Shown here: in pieces, positions 6,596-6,953 of the stretch | Position numbering within the stretch: the stretch's first letter is position 1 | How the letters are laid out: each line of letters starts with the position of its first letter | Assembly (NCBI GenBank): GCA_903925435.1 | Contig: CAIYFF010000133.1 | Location: 1-6,953, forward strand | Origin: an uncultured Planctomycetota bacterium | Lineage (GTDB): Bacteria; Planctomycetota; UBA1135; UBA2386 | Direction of reading: 5' to 3' | DNA length: 6,953 nt | The notes under the pieces: model-generated | Told to the model about the DNA's origin: nothing | Databases searched by the model: none | The model's input: the letters and a program-made list of their open reading frames with translations, nothing else | Translations under genes and position numbers: made by a program

Positions 6596-6601
6596 CTCAC
6601 C
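6596..6601 (-). promoter_or_regulatory. Shine-Dalgarno GGTGAG of the DUF1549/DUF1553 gene
   Basis: GGTGAG on the minus strand, nine bases before the ATG at 6584-6586. It supports this start, at the signal peptide, over the in-frame ATG at 6650-6652. No clear -35/-10 promoter pair was seen in the sequence between it and the terminator upstream. Confidence 0.55.
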
Positions 6602-6711
6602 GTAGCGAGGCGATGGAGGCGCGTCACGACGGCGGTCCGTTCGATGCCGCATGGATGCGCCGCGCCGTCTTGTGCGAGGCGCTGCGTTCTGTGGGTCGCG
6701 GATGCGCGCGC

Positions 6712-6747
6712 CACAAAGCGAAACGGCCGGCTGTGATAGCCGGCCGT
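6712..6747 (-). terminator. Intrinsic terminator of the right-edge gene
   Basis: Read on the minus strand, ACGGCCGGCT, a five-base ATCAC loop and AGCCGGCCGT form a perfect ten-pair GC-rich stem (6723-6747). It is followed directly by the T-rich TTTCGCTTTGTG. It begins about 40 bases after the stop of the minus-strand gene at the right edge, so it should end that transcript. It also separates it from the DUF1549/DUF1553 operon, which therefore needs its own promoter in 6602-6711. The T-run is interrupted, so efficiency cannot be judged. Confidence 0.75.
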
Positions 6748-6787
6748 CATCGGGAGTCCGTCCGCGCGCATTCGCGCGCGAACCAGA

Positions 6788-6953
6788 TCAGCCCTGCTTC
6801 TCTTCCTTCTTCGCCGCGCCGACCGTGACCGGCACGGTCAGGTGCTGTTCGCCGAAGCGGATCGTCAGCGAGCAGGCGTTGTCCTGCGCCGTGGGCTCGA
6901 GCGTGATGCCCATGCACTCGGACTTCGTCTGGCTCGGCTGCAGCACCATGCGC
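6788..6953 (-). CDS. C-terminal end of an unrecognised protein (5' truncated by window edge)
   Basis: The minus-strand frame is open from the right edge to a TGA at 6788-6790, giving 54 residues. They begin RMVLQPSQTKSECMGITLEP, contain two cysteines (SECMG and NACSLTIRFG), include a beta-like stretch FGEQHLTVPVTVGAA and end in a charged KKEEKQG tail. Alternating hydrophobic residues suggest a beta-rich domain, and the polar lysine/glutamate tail is typical of a real C-terminus. The strong terminator downstream supports this being a real gene. I do not recognise the family, and the start, any signal peptide and most of the protein lie outside the window. Confidence 0.65.
   Translation of the reverse strand, partial: RMVLQPSQTKSECMGITLEPTAQDNACSLTIRFGEQHLTVPVTVGAAKKEEKQG

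Noticed and set aside
6771..6782. A 12-base perfect palindrome TTCGCGCGCGAA between the right-edge stop codon and its terminator.
   Set aside because: It has no loop, and simple CG alternation like this is common by chance in such GC-rich DNA. There is no second copy nearby to suggest a protein site.

Overview
The window reads as chromosomal DNA of a GC-rich planctomycete or a close relative. The main evidence is the pair of minus-strand genes for a DUF1549/DUF1553 protein (PSCyt2/PSD1 family) and a Tat-exported DUF1501 protein, a combination found in large numbers in Planctomycetota. The assignment is an inference from family knowledge; there is no rRNA or tRNA here to confirm it.

Layout from left to right: (1) the last 35 codons of an unrecognised plus-strand gene. 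(2) A tight minus-strand operon, transcribed in the order TPR lipoprotein, rnpA (RNase P protein), yidD (membrane insertion factor). Each gene overlaps the next by four bases (GTGA). yidD runs convergently into the 3' end of the left-edge gene with a 22-base overlap. (3) A 166-base divergent gap, then a plus-strand membrane zinc metallopeptidase of the YugP/Zn_peptidase_2 family with an HEVGH motif. (4) A 24-base convergent gap holding an inverted repeat. (5) A minus-strand two-gene operon, DUF1549/DUF1553 followed by DUF1501, joined by an ATGA overlap. (6) A 201-base gap with a good intrinsic terminator for the next minus-strand gene. (7) The last 54 codons of that gene, unrecognised, cut by the right edge.

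How the genes relate: rnpA and yidD are the usual neighbours from the rpmH-rnpA-yidD-yidC cluster. Here, however, they follow a TPR lipoprotein, and no rpmH or yidC lies next to them within the window. The DUF1549/DUF1553-DUF1501 pair is an exported, cell-envelope-directed unit of unproven function. Its first protein carries one CxxCH motif and a beta-rich insert, and lacks the N-terminal PSCyt1 cytochrome domain seen in many relatives. I found no mobile element, CRISPR array, tRNA, rRNA or clear novel defence system. The window is mostly housekeeping plus a planctomycete-type paralogous family, with some unusual arrangements worth checking.
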